Position numbers and translations under genes: made by a program. Below are positions 24,623 through 35,412 of a DNA stretch of 41,110 nt, in pieces. The stretch comes from Maribacter sp. GTDB taxonomy: Bacteria; Bacteroidota; Bacteroidia; Flavobacteriales; Flavobacteriaceae. Below the pieces are notes generated by a model, which was given only the letters and a program-made list of their open reading frames with translations, searched no databases and was not told the origin of the DNA. Position 1 is the first letter of the stretch. The number at the start of each line of letters is the position of its first letter. Location: NCBI GenBank assembly GCA_020629285.1, contig JAHDDP010000027.1:1-41110 (forward strand). Reading direction: 5' to 3'.

Positions 24623-27382
24623 TTGGACCGCCAAACCTTTACAAAAATAGGATATATAGCCTTGCAATCAAACAAACAATACTTACTTTTCCTATTAATG
24701 GTCTTTGCCGGTGCTTTTTATGCCACCGGTCAAGAAGGTAAAATTACGACTCTCAACATCAAAGCTGAAAGAGATTCAATAATTGCACCATTATTACCCC
24801 CAACGGCAATTAAAGACGCTGTAGCCAACGATTCTTTAGCTACAGATACCTTAAACCAAAAACCCCCTTTGCTTTTAGATAAAATTAAATATAAGGCAAA
24901 AGACTACGTAAAATTAAGTCAAAAAGAAAACAAGATATACCTCTACAATGAGGCGGAAATCTATTATCAAGATACCGAATTAAAAGCCGGTATCATTATA
25001 ATGGATTATATTAAGAATGAAGTATATGCGGGTAGAATGGTAGACTCCCTAGGAAATTATACACAGCTGCCTTATTTTAAACAAGGAGAAAATATTGTTA
25101 TACCAGATTCTATACGTTTCAATTTTGACACACAAAAAGCGCTGATCTGGAATTCTAGAACGGAACAGCAAGCAGCTGCCGGGTCATTGGGTAGCGATGC
25201 TATGAAGGTTTATGCTGAAATTACAAAAAAAGAAAACGATTCCGTTTACTTTTTAAGCGAAGGTAAACTGACCACCTCAAAAGACACTATAAATCCTGAT
25301 TACTATATAAGAGTTAGAAAGGCAAAATTCGTACCTAAAAAGAAGGTAATTGCCGGTTTCAGTAATTTATATATTGCTGACGTACCTACGCCTATTGCAA
25401 TGCCATTTGCATATTTTCCATTAACGGTTGGTAGATCGGCGGGTATTTTAATGCCATCTTTCGGTAACGACCCAAATACGGGCTACTTTTTACAAGATAT
25501 GGGATACTATGTTCCATTAGGGGACTATGCTGACATAACGCTATCTGGAGATTTTTATACCAATGGTAGTTACGCATTTAGAACAGCCTCTATTTACACG
25601 AAACGCTATAAATACCGAGGCAACATTAACTTACGGTTCGAAAATCAAGTAAGAAGCCAAAAAGGTTTCAGCGACTATAGTCTGTCTAGAAATTATAATA
25701 TTCAATTTTCACATTCGCAGGATACGAAGTCAAGTCCGAATTCCAGGTTCTCAGCTTCCGTAAACTTAGGTAGTAGTGAGTATTATAGAAATTCGTTGCA
25801 ACAAAGAAATTTACCCAACACTCAAAATAACACCTTATCGTCGTCGATTTCTTACTCTAAAACATTTCCGAATTACCCATCTGTTAATATGAGTTTAACC
25901 GCTACACATTCGCAATTGACCTCTGCGACGGCAACAGAGTCAGATACCGATAATATCACCATGACCCTACCTACTTTTCAAGCTAGTGTAGAGCGTATAT
26001 ATCCTTTTGTAAAACGCGACGGAATTAAAAAAGGCATTATTGATAACATTAATTTTCAATACAACGTAAACGCGCAAAATAGGCTTACTACGAACGACAC
26101 CGACTTTTTGACCGCAAAAATGTTCGATAACGCAAGAATTGGAGCAAGCCACAGCATTCCCGTTGCGACCAACTTCAAAGTAGCTAAATTTTTCAGTGTC
26201 AGTATGGGCGCTAGCTACGAAGATGTTTGGTCTTTAGAAACTTACAACAGAAGCTATGATAATGTTTTAAAAGAAGTTGTTATAGATACTGTAAGTGGTT
26301 TTGACAGGTACAACAGCTACAATTTTAGCGCTAGTGTCGGTACTACGCTATACGGTACTTTTGATTTCGGGGAAGACAAAAAAATTCAAGCGATCAGGCA
26401 TACCTTGAGACCTTCTTTAAGCTATGGTTACGCCCCATCATTTGAACAGTTTTATGATGAGTATCTTGGTGAAGACGGCGTTGAAGTGCAGTACAGCCGT
26501 TTTACGGGAACTCTTAATGGCGCACCTTCTTTAGGAAAATCGAACAGTTTAAGTTTTTCGTTAGCGAATACCTTAGAGGCAAAGGTTCGTGATAAAGATT
26601 CTACAAAAATAGAGCCCAAAAAAATCTCGTTATTAAGTAATTTCAATATTTCTACAGGATATAATTTTGAATCGGATTCGTTACGCATCAACCCTTTGAG
26701 CATTAATGGCGGAACCAACATTCTTGACAATAAAATGTCGATTAACTTTTCTGCAGGCCTTGACCCTTACGCAATCGACAACAACGGTAGAAGAATAGAT
26801 ACATGGAACGTTGATAACGGGGGAAGCCTTTTTAGACTAACAAGGGCTAATGCCAATGTATCTTATTCTATTAGCAGTGAAATGTTCGGTAAAAAGAACG
26901 ATAAAGACAGAGACGAAGAAGAAGAAACCGATCCTTTTGACTATGTTGCCCAAAGTGGCGGTAGAGAAGATGATTTATTTGGTCGTGCAGATGACTTTAA
27001 CGCAAACCCCGTTAGAAAAGACAACGAAGACTCTGATGTTGAAAACCCCATATTCGGAACCAAAATACCATGGAACTTTAGATTGGCCTACTCAGCCAAT
27101 TACAGTAATTCTGCACGACAAAATGAATTTAGTAGTCACTCGTTGATGTTTTCGGGAGATATAGAACTTGCTCCTAGATGGTCCGTTGGTGGCTCATCTG
27201 GTTACGATTTCAAGAATCAAGGCTTTACATTAACTCAACTTCGTTTTCAGAGAGACTTAAAAAGTTTTACCATGCGCTTTAATTGGACTCCTTTTGGACA
27301 ATATAAAAGGTGGTACTTCTTTATAGGTATAGATTCGTCTATACTTAAGGATCTTAAATGGGAAAACAGAAGCCAGAACTAA
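24623..27382 (+). CDS. lptD: LptD-family LPS-assembly outer-membrane protein
   Basis: About 906-919 residues. LptD inserts lipopolysaccharide into the outer leaflet of the outer membrane. An N-terminal OstA/LptA-like part (about 80-260) carries IYLYNEAEIYYQD and KAGIIIMDY. It is followed by PFAYFPLTVGRSAGILMPSFG, which is characteristic of LptD, and a long beta-barrel with alternating aromatic residues to the C-terminus (FTMRFNWTPFGQY...). No ATG is available near the signal peptide: the frame opens after a stop at 24563, and the first ATG at 24698 would cut the hydrophobic core. A TTG at 24662 gives MQSNKQYLLFLLMVF...ATG, a good signal peptide; a TTG at 24623 gives a longer one. I keep the longer limit. 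A D/E-rich loop lies at about 755-810. Confidence 0.88.
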   Translation: MDRQTFTKIGYIALQSNKQYLLFLLMVFAGAFYATGQEGKITTLNIKAERDSIIAPLLPPTAIKDAVANDSLATDTLNQKPPLLLDKIKYKAKDYVKLSQKENKIYLYNEAEIYYQDTELKAGIIIMDYIKNEVYAGRMVDSLGNYTQLPYFKQGENIVIPDSIRFNFDTQKALIWNSRTEQQAAAGSLGSDAMKVYAEITKKENDSVYFLSEGKLTTSKDTINPDYYIRVRKAKFVPKKKVIAGFSNLYIADVPTPIAMPFAYFPLTVGRSAGILMPSFGNDPNTGYFLQDMGYYVPLGDYADITLSGDFYTNGSYAFRTASIYTKRYKYRGNINLRFENQVRSQKGFSDYSLSRNYNIQFSHSQDTKSSPNSRFSASVNLGSSEYYRNSLQQRNLPNTQNNTLSSSISYSKTFPNYPSVNMSLTATHSQLTSATATESDTDNITMTLPTFQASVERIYPFVKRDGIKKGIIDNINFQYNVNAQNRLTTNDTDFLTAKMFDNARIGASHSIPVATNFKVAKFFSVSMGASYEDVWSLETYNRSYDNVLKEVVIDTVSGFDRYNSYNFSASVGTTLYGTFDFGEDKKIQAIRHTLRPSLSYGYAPSFEQFYDEYLGEDGVEVQYSRFTGTLNGAPSLGKSNSLSFSLANTLEAKVRDKDSTKIEPKKISLLSNFNISTGYNFESDSLRINPLSINGGTNILDNKMSINFSAGLDPYAIDNNGRRIDTWNVDNGGSLFRLTRANANVSYSISSEMFGKKNDKDRDEEEETDPFDYVAQSGGREDDLFGRADDFNANPVRKDNEDSDVENPIFGTKIPWNFRLAYSANYSNSARQNEFSSHSLMFSGDIELAPRWSVGGSSGYDFKNQGFTLTQLRFQRDLKSFTMRFNWTPFGQYKRWYFFIGIDSSILKDLKWENRSQN

Positions 27383-27399
27383 CACCAAAATCAGAAAAA

Positions 27400-27780
27400 A
27401 TGAAGAAAATTATAAACACAAATAACGCTCCAGCACCTATAGGACCTTACAACCAAGCAACATTAAGTAACGGCACTTTATACATTTCAGGTCAAATTCC
27501 TCTAAATCCTAAAAGTGGAGAATTAGTTTCTGGGGATATTAAACTAGAGACCAAACAGTCTATGGAAAATTTAAAGGCCATTTTAACCGAAGCTGAAATG
27601 ACCTTTGAAAATGTTGTTAAATCGTCTATTTTTCTTAGTGACATGAATCAGTTCACTGAAGTTAACGAAGTTTATGCTTCTTATTTTAATGCAGAAACCG
27701 CACCAGCAAGAGAAACCGTAGAAGTTGCAAATTTACCCAAGTTCGTAAATGTTGAAATTTCTATGATTGCCGTAAAGTAA
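27400..27780 (+). CDS. RidA family enamine/imine deaminase
   Basis: 126 residues from the ATG at 27400; the frame opens earlier (ATG 27358, overlapping lptD) but the standard RidA N-terminus is MKKIINTNNAPAPIGPYNQA. Family motifs: GPYNQA, ISGQIPLNP, and VVKSSIFLSDMNQF. The C-terminus has the catalytic region ARETVEVANLPKFVNVEISMIAV, with the conserved Arg and Glu. RidA hydrolyses reactive enamine/imine products of PLP enzymes, such as 2-aminoacrylate, in the cytoplasm as a trimer. It lies 17 bases after lptD with no terminator between, so it may share the transcript. The stop at 27780 faces the kinase gene on the other strand. Confidence 0.93.
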   Translation: MKKIINTNNAPAPIGPYNQATLSNGTLYISGQIPLNPKSGELVSGDIKLETKQSMENLKAILTEAEMTFENVVKSSIFLSDMNQFTEVNEVYASYFNAETAPARETVEVANLPKFVNVEISMIAVK

Positions 27781-27784
27781 TAAT

Positions 27785-28636
27785 TTACATATTGGCTTTA
27801 TGAAATTCTACAAGACCTTCAATAGGTTTTTGTCTAATTACACCAACTATTAAATCGTTTCTTAACAATACAGAAGTTAGTTCTTCTCTTAGGTAATAAG
27901 CAACACTACCAACAAAATTGATTGGTACTTTTGTTGCTAATTCAAACTGCATTACATAGTTATTAATAAACTGCTGAAATCCTTTATCTATAACACCTTT
28001 AGAATATGGATGATCTTTGTTCTCGATCAAAAACCGAGCAAAAGTTGCCAAATAGGTATTTGGATTGGGCTGCTTATATAAATTCTCTTTAATAACATCT
28101 GGATCCAAATCATGCTGCTTAGCAAATTTATGTGCTAGATCCGCAGGCATTTTATGAAAGTAGTAATCACGTATTAATTTTCGACCAAAGAAATTACCAC
28201 TACCATCATCCATAGGTATATAACCTAATGACGTTACTTTTTGAAACAATTGGTTACCATCGTAATAACTACAGTTAGAACCTGTACCTAAAATACATAC
28301 AATACCTTGATGACCAACTTTTGTTGTAGCAAATATGGCGGCATATGTATCTTCTTTTACATCAGCTTTTGCATTCGGAAAAAAATCTTTAAAAATTGCT
28401 TTTAAGAACAATTTCATTCGGTCGGTACCACAACCAGCTCCATAAAAATAAAGGTGGGTTACTTTCTCCCTATTCTTCGAGATCTCAAAATTATTCGCTA
28501 AGCGATCTTCAATAACATCTTTTGTCAGAACCTCAGGACTTAGACCTAAAGTTTGTGTTAAAAAAAGTTGTTCACCATTTTCATCCAATGCAATCCAATC
28601 AGACTTGGTTGCGCCACTATCTACTATTAAAATCAT
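27785..28636 (-). CDS. BadF/BadG-family ATPase, N-acetylglucosamine kinase-like
   Basis: 283 residues of the ASKHA (actin-like ATPase) fold. The phosphate-1 motif is MILIVDSGATKSDWIAL, the phosphate-2 region is CILGTGSNCSYYDG, and the adenosine motif is near VNFVGSVAYYLRE. DDGSGNFFGRKLIRDYY is typical of N-acetylglucosamine kinase-like members of this family in Bacteroidota. Likely substrates are GlcNAc or a related amino sugar from peptidoglycan or chitin recycling; the GH3 hexosaminidase gene elsewhere in the window would supply such sugars (inference). It is separated from gapA by a clear terminator, so it needs its own promoter, which I could not place. Confidence 0.87.
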   Translation of the reverse strand: MILIVDSGATKSDWIALDENGEQLFLTQTLGLSPEVLTKDVIEDRLANNFEISKNREKVTHLYFYGAGCGTDRMKLFLKAIFKDFFPNAKADVKEDTYAAIFATTKVGHQGIVCILGTGSNCSYYDGNQLFQKVTSLGYIPMDDGSGNFFGRKLIRDYYFHKMPADLAHKFAKQHDLDPDVIKENLYKQPNPNTYLATFARFLIENKDHPYSKGVIDKGFQQFINNYVMQFELATKVPINFVGSVAYYLREELTSVLLRNDLIVGVIRQKPIEGLVEFHKANM

Positions 28637-28650
28637 ATACCGAAGGTCTT

Positions 28651-28696
28651 TAAAAAATAATCCTGAAAATAAGGTAAAAGCGCCTCATTTTCAGGA
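28651..28696 (-). terminator. Rho-independent terminator of gapA
   Basis: On the minus strand, a 14-base stem with one mismatch (TCCTGAAAATGAGG at 28696-28683 / CCTTATTTTCAGGA at 28674-28661) and an eight-base loop is followed by TTATTTTTT. It is 27 bases after the gapA stop. Confidence 0.82.
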
Positions 28697-28723
28697 TATA
28701 TCTATGTTATACTAAAATTAAGG

Positions 28724-29743
<1,020 letters not shown>

Positions 29744-29749
29744 TTAATA

Positions 29750-30736
29750 TTATGTAGTCATTATTTCTGAAACCCTTATAAGCTCCTTATCAATTTTTGT
29801 ATGCCCTTTGATTGCCTTATTGATAGGCGTAAGGGTAAGCATATTATCTTGAATACCAACCATTAGATTGGTTTTACCCTCTAGCAAAGCCTCTACAGCT
29901 TTAACACCCATTCTACTAGCAAGAACTCGATCGTAACAAGATGGCGCACCACCTCTTTGCATATGGCCTAATACCGATACACGAACATCGTAAATTGGCA
30001 AATGCTCCTCAACATATTCTTTAAGTTCAAATACGTTTTTACCAGATTTATCACCTTCTGCAACGATTACGATACTTGAAGACTTACCAGATTCTTTACT
30101 TCTCTTTAAAGACTCAAGCAATCGATCCAACCCTAAATTCTCTTCTGGAATCAAGATTTCCTCGGCACCTGCACCAACACCTGCGTTCAATGCTATATGC
30201 CCAACATCTCTACCCATAACTTCTACAAAGAACAGTCTGTTATGAGAACTTGCCGTATCTCTAATTTTATCGATACACTCTACTACCGTATTTAATGCTG
30301 TATCGAAACCTAAAGTAAACGTAGTACCAAATATATCGTTATCAATAGTACCGGGAATACCTATAACAGGAAAGTTATATTCTCTATTGAAAATCATGGC
30401 ACCTGTAAAGCTACCATCACCGCCTATAACCACAAATGCATCTATACCTGCTTTTAGTAGTTGATCGTGCGCTGTCTTTCTACCTTCGGGAGTTCTAAAA
30501 TCGTCACATCGTGCAGATTTTAGGATAGTACCTCCTTTATTGATAATATTATTTACGCTACGCGCATCCATAGGTTTAAAATCCCCCTCTATCATACCTT
30601 GGTACCCTCTATAGACTGCAACACAATCTACCTTCATGTAGGCACATGTACGAACAACTGATCTTATGGCAGCATTCATACCTGGAGAATCACCCCCTGA
30701 AGTAAGTACTGCTATTTTTTTTATTTCTGAAGACAT
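29750..30736 (-). CDS. pfkA: ATP-dependent 6-phosphofructokinase
   Basis: 328 residues, the bacterial PfkA type. It converts fructose 6-phosphate and ATP to fructose 1,6-bisphosphate. Visible motifs: GGDSPGMNAAIR (ATP loop), GGDGS (105-109), PGTIDNDIFGT with the catalytic D132, EVMGRDVGHIA and a C-terminal GHMQRGGAPSCYDR for the sugar phosphate. Glycine at 109-adjacent GDGS favours ATP over pyrophosphate as donor, which is an inference from family knowledge. The gene lies 162 bases after the tamB stop and 24 bases before gapA. A near-consensus box TAGATTTA (minus strand, about 30773-30766) is the only promoter candidate seen. Confidence 0.96.
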   Translation of the reverse strand: MSSEIKKIAVLTSGGDSPGMNAAIRSVVRTCAYMKVDCVAVYRGYQGMIEGDFKPMDARSVNNIINKGGTILKSARCDDFRTPEGRKTAHDQLLKAGIDAFVVIGGDGSFTGAMIFNREYNFPVIGIPGTIDNDIFGTTFTLGFDTALNTVVECIDKIRDTASSHNRLFFVEVMGRDVGHIALNAGVGAGAEEILIPEENLGLDRLLESLKRSKESGKSSSIVIVAEGDKSGKNVFELKEYVEEHLPIYDVRVSVLGHMQRGGAPSCYDRVLASRMGVKAVEALLEGKTNLMVGIQDNMLTLTPINKAIKGHTKIDKELIRVSEIMTT

Positions 30737-30898
30737 TGAAAAATTTAAGCTAACGAAATTAATAAATCTAAGTCAAAAACTGAATAAAGGTTAGTCGTAT
30801 TTTAAGAAAAAATCAACGAAAAGGATTTCGTTATAACAGATTAATATTCAAATTGTTAAATTTTGTTATTTAATGCAAAAAAGAAAAGAAATGGCTTT

Positions 30899-33800
30899 TT
30901 AATTTAATGATTTAGGCTTATCATAAAACCGTATTAAACTATCATTACCCATAACCGAAGATGGGGTTTCAATTACCTTTACCGGTTCTTCTTCAATTGC
31001 TGGCTTAGTCGCCAAGATTTTTTGAAAAAGTTCTTTAAAATTATTGAAATCTACCTCATAAGATATTCCCGCCCCTTGGGTGGAGCCTTGTTGATCTGAC
31101 AAATAGGCTTGTATCTCACTCTGCCTACTAAAGAAATTAGCACTTAGCGTACCTTCTTCATTCAGCAATACCTGAATTTCAAAATCACCCGCAACCAAAG
31201 TTTCACTAGATGCGCCGACCGGAACACCCACTTTACCATTGAACAATATTCTATCTGATATTTGGGTAGATACCGTAACCCCTATTCTATCATCGGTTTC
31301 AATATCTGCTGATCGATCCAATATACCTTGCTCATAAGATAGACCAAGGTTAAACTTATCATTACCACCACTTAATATAGAGTTTAGAATACTAGATGCA
31401 CTTTGAACCAAGTTACCTGTAATCGCTTGTTGATTGATACCACTTTGAGAATTTACGAACGTACCTTGTGCCAATAAGAATATGGCATTTTTTTCTTCTA
31501 CCGTTGGATCCTGTAAACGATATTCCAATTCAGATTTGACGATGGAGTTCGTACCCGGAAAATCAATACCAAAATCAATATCCGGTTTTTGAAGTTGACC
31601 TGTTAGACTAATAATTACATCAGTAGGTATTCTTCTAGTAAAACCTGCGTCATCAAGCAAAGGTGCCGGATTGGCATTTAAAGAATACACCGCCTCCATA
31701 TCTAAAATAGCTTCTAAAGGTTTTTGATCCCAATTTATAGTACCACCGGGCTCTACCTTAAATTTCTTATCTATGATTCCCCCAAACTTATAATTGAACT
31801 CACCGGTAACTACAACATAGTCCCCGTACATTTCAAATTTACCATTGGTATTGATCTGTATCAATATAATACCCACACCGGTACCCTTCAGAGAGCTTCC
31901 TGTTTTGGTATCGGTCACAATTTCAACTTCGGCATCAGGCGTTACATCAAGGTTAAATTCTAACTCAAGACCCTGATAATCTTTTAATTGACGTTGGTTT
32001 TCAATTCTTAACTTATCTTTCTTTTCTAAAAAATTAATGAAGGAATAATCACCTACACTTACCACATCACTTAAAGGAATTTTTAGTGATGTACCTTTTG
32101 CCGTAGATCCATCGACCGTAATGTTCAATGCCGTTGTTGGACCATAAATACGACCCGTACCATTCAAATAACCGGTACCATAGTATAATTCCCCCTCTTT
32201 AAACTCCGTATTAAGAATTAAGAATTTATCATTCTTGGTATCTACATTCAGATCCAAAACCCAATCTTTAAAAAAGCTATGGGTAATTGTACCATCTAAA
32301 TTAGCTCGTGTGCCTTTTGTGACATCTTCTAATGCTATATTTTCAAAGTCGAAAGTCTGATTTTTAAGTATTACTCTTGAACGGGGTGCAAAACCATAAT
32401 CGACATTTAAATACGGCACGGCAATACCTGCATTATCTAAAGTTAACAGACCATTAAAATCAGGATTATCCACATTACCTTCTATCTTGACCCTACCATC
32501 AATATCACCACGTATATTGTCTATAACACCTTCGCCCAAGGGACTAAATGGCTCTAAACCAAAATTATTGAAATTGGCAATTAGGTTTGCTTTAGGTATT
32601 TTTCCTTTATTCTCAATACTACCAACAACACTAAATTTTTCTTGCTTATTGTCAGACAATTGAGAATTTACCTGAAACTCGGTCAAATCTTTATTACCGA
32701 TAATATTGATTGCTAAATCTCCTAAAGGAATACGGTTAATTCCAAAATCAACAATATTTAAATTTGACGATGGTAAGTAGATTCCGTCTTTTTGGAGTAC
32801 GTTCAAAGTACCGTTAACCTCTCCTTGTAATTTTAGACTATCTATTACAGGTGTTATTTTATCTAAGGAAACTATTTTGAACTGAAGCTGCAGATCTTTA
32901 TATGTTGAATCTGCCAATTGGCCTTTTAATCTTATCTGCTCCTTTTCCTCATTGTTCATTACAATTTCTTGAATTGTAATGCTATCTAAAGTTCTATTTA
33001 GTATAACCTTGTTTTTAGTATCACCATCTTTATTCAATACCCATTTATTGCCTTTAAAATTAACATCGGAGGTCTTTAGGCCAATAACAGATTTATTATC
33101 CTTATTAAACGTATGATAAAAGTTCAGGTTATATGAATCGTTAAATTCACTACCTCCCTTAAATTCAGACCTAAAGAACAAGGTATCTTTTAGAGTGGTG
33201 TTAATTAGATTAAAATCTTTAAAATTATAATATGGTGTATCTAACTCGCTTACAGAAACGAAAGTATTGAAGAGCGGATTCTTATTATCAATTCTCACCT
33301 CAATACTATCGGCAGCCGTACCAAAAGCCTCTATACTTGGTGACGCAAAATTGAGCTTAAAATCACCATCATCAGCTACTATATTTCCTTTTATAAAAGT
33401 GTTGGGGTCAAATCGTACTTCTGGAAAGAATACATCTACAATCTTATTATAGATCTTAAAATTAAAGGAAAGGTTTTGACCATCAGATATTTGAAAAGGT
33501 CTATAATTTGTATAAATACTACCCAAAGAGTTTTGTACAAGTTTACCCAATTCCCTCACTTTAAAATTACCCTTCATAAAACCGGTAATTATATCTGGTG
33601 AGTTTATATTGATAGTGCGCTCGCGATCCTCACCAAAGCTAGAGGTCACTGCAAAATCTTCGAAATAATAAGTATCATTTACGTTTTGATAGCTCGTTTG
33701 CGTGAAGTTGATATCACCCGTAATATTATCTAAGGTAGTACCGGTAATATCCATACTAACGTTACCCTTAAACACAGAAACACTATCATTTATAATATTC

Positions 33801-35347
33801 AACTTCTTAAGATCGGCATAATCTACAGAAGCTATAAAGTTGAAATTATTTCTTGTTTCCGCCACATTGGCCAGACCCTTAAAATCAAATTTAAAATTCT
33901 CGTCATTACTGATTAAAGAACCATCGAACAACTGATCTTTAATTAGACCTGAAACTCGTAAATCTTGATAATTGTAGTTATTAAATTCTATAGAATATAT
34001 TTGCCCTATAACCTCGGTATTCAATTTCTCTTTCACAAAACCTTTTCCTTCTACGTTGAAATCCAAAGTCGTTTTTCCTAGGTTTTTATTTTCAGTAAAA
34101 TCACCTAAATCAAAATCTATTAAAGAGATAAATCCTTTATAGGTAGCATTGTCAATATTATTAAAATCACTTAGTACAATATCCGCATAACTGCTACCTA
34201 CGGCGGTGTTTAAATTTACTTTTGCATCTACTGAAGAATTGGTAATAAAAGCATTACCACGAATAGTAAATTGCCCAAGCTTACTAAAAGAAGAAGGTAA
34301 TGACTTGCCAATTAAATTTGGTAATAAAGCATTTAGTTGATAATAACTGCTTGTTACATTTTTCATTTCAGCATTTAAACTGAAAGGTTTTTGCTTATTA
34401 AATAAATTTTTAAAATTAAAATCGCCACGTATACCGGTATCATCAGAAAACAGGAAGAGATCATCGGTATTAAGATCATTTAAAACTCCGTTGACATTGG
34501 CGTTGAACGTTACTTCTTTTCCCTTACCAAATTCATTGTAAAGCAAGTTGACTTCATCAAAAGCAACCTTAGATTCTTTAAACTCTGCTACCACATTAAC
34601 CTTGTTCAAGAAATCCGCAAAATCTTTTCGGTCATAATTAAATACCAAATTACCATCTAAAGCAGAAAGCGGAGTTTGTATTTGCAAAGAATCAAAGCGC
34701 ATTTGCTGCTTTGTATACTTAAAATTTGTTGCTAATCTATCAACTTTTAATCCTCTATTACTAAAGAAGGACATTTCTTGAATATCTGCAGAAACCTCAG
34801 GACCTAGAATTAAAAAATCTCCTGCGATTATATTGAGACTATCAAAATTTAAGACAGTTGCATTATTTAGATTTTCATCTATATACTTAAACCTACTATT
34901 CTCAATATCTACATTAGATGAAGAAAGCCTAAAAGGTGGCGTACCTGGCTCGCGTGGTTTGCCATTATCTAGTTTATCTACGAAAACCTCTAAATTAGTA
35001 TTTGTTTCGCCGAAATACGTTTTAAGCTTAAAATTCAGAGCATCAACATCTATATCTCCGAATTCTAAATTACCTTGAGCTAAATTACCTATGCTAAGAA
35101 TAGAGGTTTTAAGCTCATTTACATAAAACAAAGTGTCTTGTTTGTAATCTTCAATATAGATCCCTTCCAAACCCGTATTCCATGAAATCAAAGAAACCTT
35201 TAAGCGCTCAATATTGATATGCGTACCATACTGATCGTTAATTTTTTTCGTAGCAAACTGTGCCAGCAAGGTCTGTACCACCGGCAGTGAAAATATTATA
35301 GTACCTAAAACACATATCAGCAAAAGCACCAATAATGTTCTAACCAA
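30899..35347 (-). CDS. tamB: TamB-like translocation/assembly module protein (DUF490)
   Basis: About 1482 residues. A membrane anchor at the N-terminus (LLVLLLICVLGTIIF) leads into a very long periplasmic, beta-rich body made of repeated beta-helix-like strands and, at the C-terminus, the TamB domain (about 1050-1450; GTGVGIILIQINTNGKFEMYGDYVVVTGEFNY, FNLGLSYEQGILDRSADIETDD). TamB-like proteins bridge inner and outer membranes and are implicated in lipid transport and outer-membrane assembly. There is no ATG near the start: after a stop at 35377-35375 the frame reads RPIKKLRKIL, then TTG at 35347. TTG is the nominal start, but the basic residues IKKLRK just before the helix may belong to the protein through an ATC or CTG start. 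It is divergent from tsaD. Confidence 0.9.
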   Translation of the reverse strand: MVRTLLVLLLICVLGTIIFSLPVVQTLLAQFATKKINDQYGTHINIERLKVSLISWNTGLEGIYIEDYKQDTLFYVNELKTSILSIGNLAQGNLEFGDIDVDALNFKLKTYFGETNTNLEVFVDKLDNGKPREPGTPPFRLSSSNVDIENSRFKYIDENLNNATVLNFDSLNIIAGDFLILGPEVSADIQEMSFFSNRGLKVDRLATNFKYTKQQMRFDSLQIQTPLSALDGNLVFNYDRKDFADFLNKVNVVAEFKESKVAFDEVNLLYNEFGKGKEVTFNANVNGVLNDLNTDDLFLFSDDTGIRGDFNFKNLFNKQKPFSLNAEMKNVTSSYYQLNALLPNLIGKSLPSSFSKLGQFTIRGNAFITNSSVDAKVNLNTAVGSSYADIVLSDFNNIDNATYKGFISLIDFDLGDFTENKNLGKTTLDFNVEGKGFVKEKLNTEVIGQIYSIEFNNYNYQDLRVSGLIKDQLFDGSLISNDENFKFDFKGLANVAETRNNFNFIASVDYADLKKLNIINDSVSVFKGNVSMDITGTTLDNITGDINFTQTSYQNVNDTYYFEDFAVTSSFGEDRERTININSPDIITGFMKGNFKVRELGKLVQNSLGSIYTNYRPFQISDGQNLSFNFKIYNKIVDVFFPEVRFDPNTFIKGNIVADDGDFKLNFASPSIEAFGTAADSIEVRIDNKNPLFNTFVSVSELDTPYYNFKDFNLINTTLKDTLFFRSEFKGGSEFNDSYNLNFYHTFNKDNKSVIGLKTSDVNFKGNKWVLNKDGDTKNKVILNRTLDSITIQEIVMNNEEKEQIRLKGQLADSTYKDLQLQFKIVSLDKITPVIDSLKLQGEVNGTLNVLQKDGIYLPSSNLNIVDFGINRIPLGDLAINIIGNKDLTEFQVNSQLSDNKQEKFSVVGSIENKGKIPKANLIANFNNFGLEPFSPLGEGVIDNIRGDIDGRVKIEGNVDNPDFNGLLTLDNAGIAVPYLNVDYGFAPRSRVILKNQTFDFENIALEDVTKGTRANLDGTITHSFFKDWVLDLNVDTKNDKFLILNTEFKEGELYYGTGYLNGTGRIYGPTTALNITVDGSTAKGTSLKIPLSDVVSVGDYSFINFLEKKDKLRIENQRQLKDYQGLELEFNLDVTPDAEVEIVTDTKTGSSLKGTGVGIILIQINTNGKFEMYGDYVVVTGEFNYKFGGIIDKKFKVEPGGTINWDQKPLEAILDMEAVYSLNANPAPLLDDAGFTRRIPTDVIISLTGQLQKPDIDFGIDFPGTNSIVKSELEYRLQDPTVEEKNAIFLLAQGTFVNSQSGINQQAITGNLVQSASSILNSILSGGNDKFNLGLSYEQGILDRSADIETDDRIGVTVSTQISDRILFNGKVGVPVGASSETLVAGDFEIQVLLNEEGTLSANFFSRQSEIQAYLSDQQGSTQGAGISYEVDFNNFKELFQKILATKPAIEEEPVKVIETPSSVMGNDSLIRFYDKPKSLN

Positions 35348-35363
35348 TATTTTTCTCAGTTTT

Positions 35364-35390
35364 TTGATAGGTCTTTATGTTTTACCTTTG
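35364..35390 (+). promoter_or_regulatory. Promoter of tsaD (TTG-N16-TACCTTTG)
   Basis: -33 TTG at 35364-35366 and an exact -7 box TACCTTTG at 35383-35390, 16 bases between. A start near 35396 leaves a leader of about 17 bases before the ATG at 35413. The -33 element overlaps the first codons or leader of tamB on the other strand. Confidence 0.6.
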
Positions 35391-35412
35391 TTATTCAAAT
35401 TTTATTCCAATT

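Noticed and set aside
27358-27399. RidA start overlapping lptD
   Set aside because: It adds 14 residues that are not part of the family; the ATG at 27400 gives the usual length.
35377-35412. Upstream extension of tsaD
   Set aside because: The TACCTTTG box at 35383-35390 lies inside it and the standard TsaD N-terminus begins soon after 35413.
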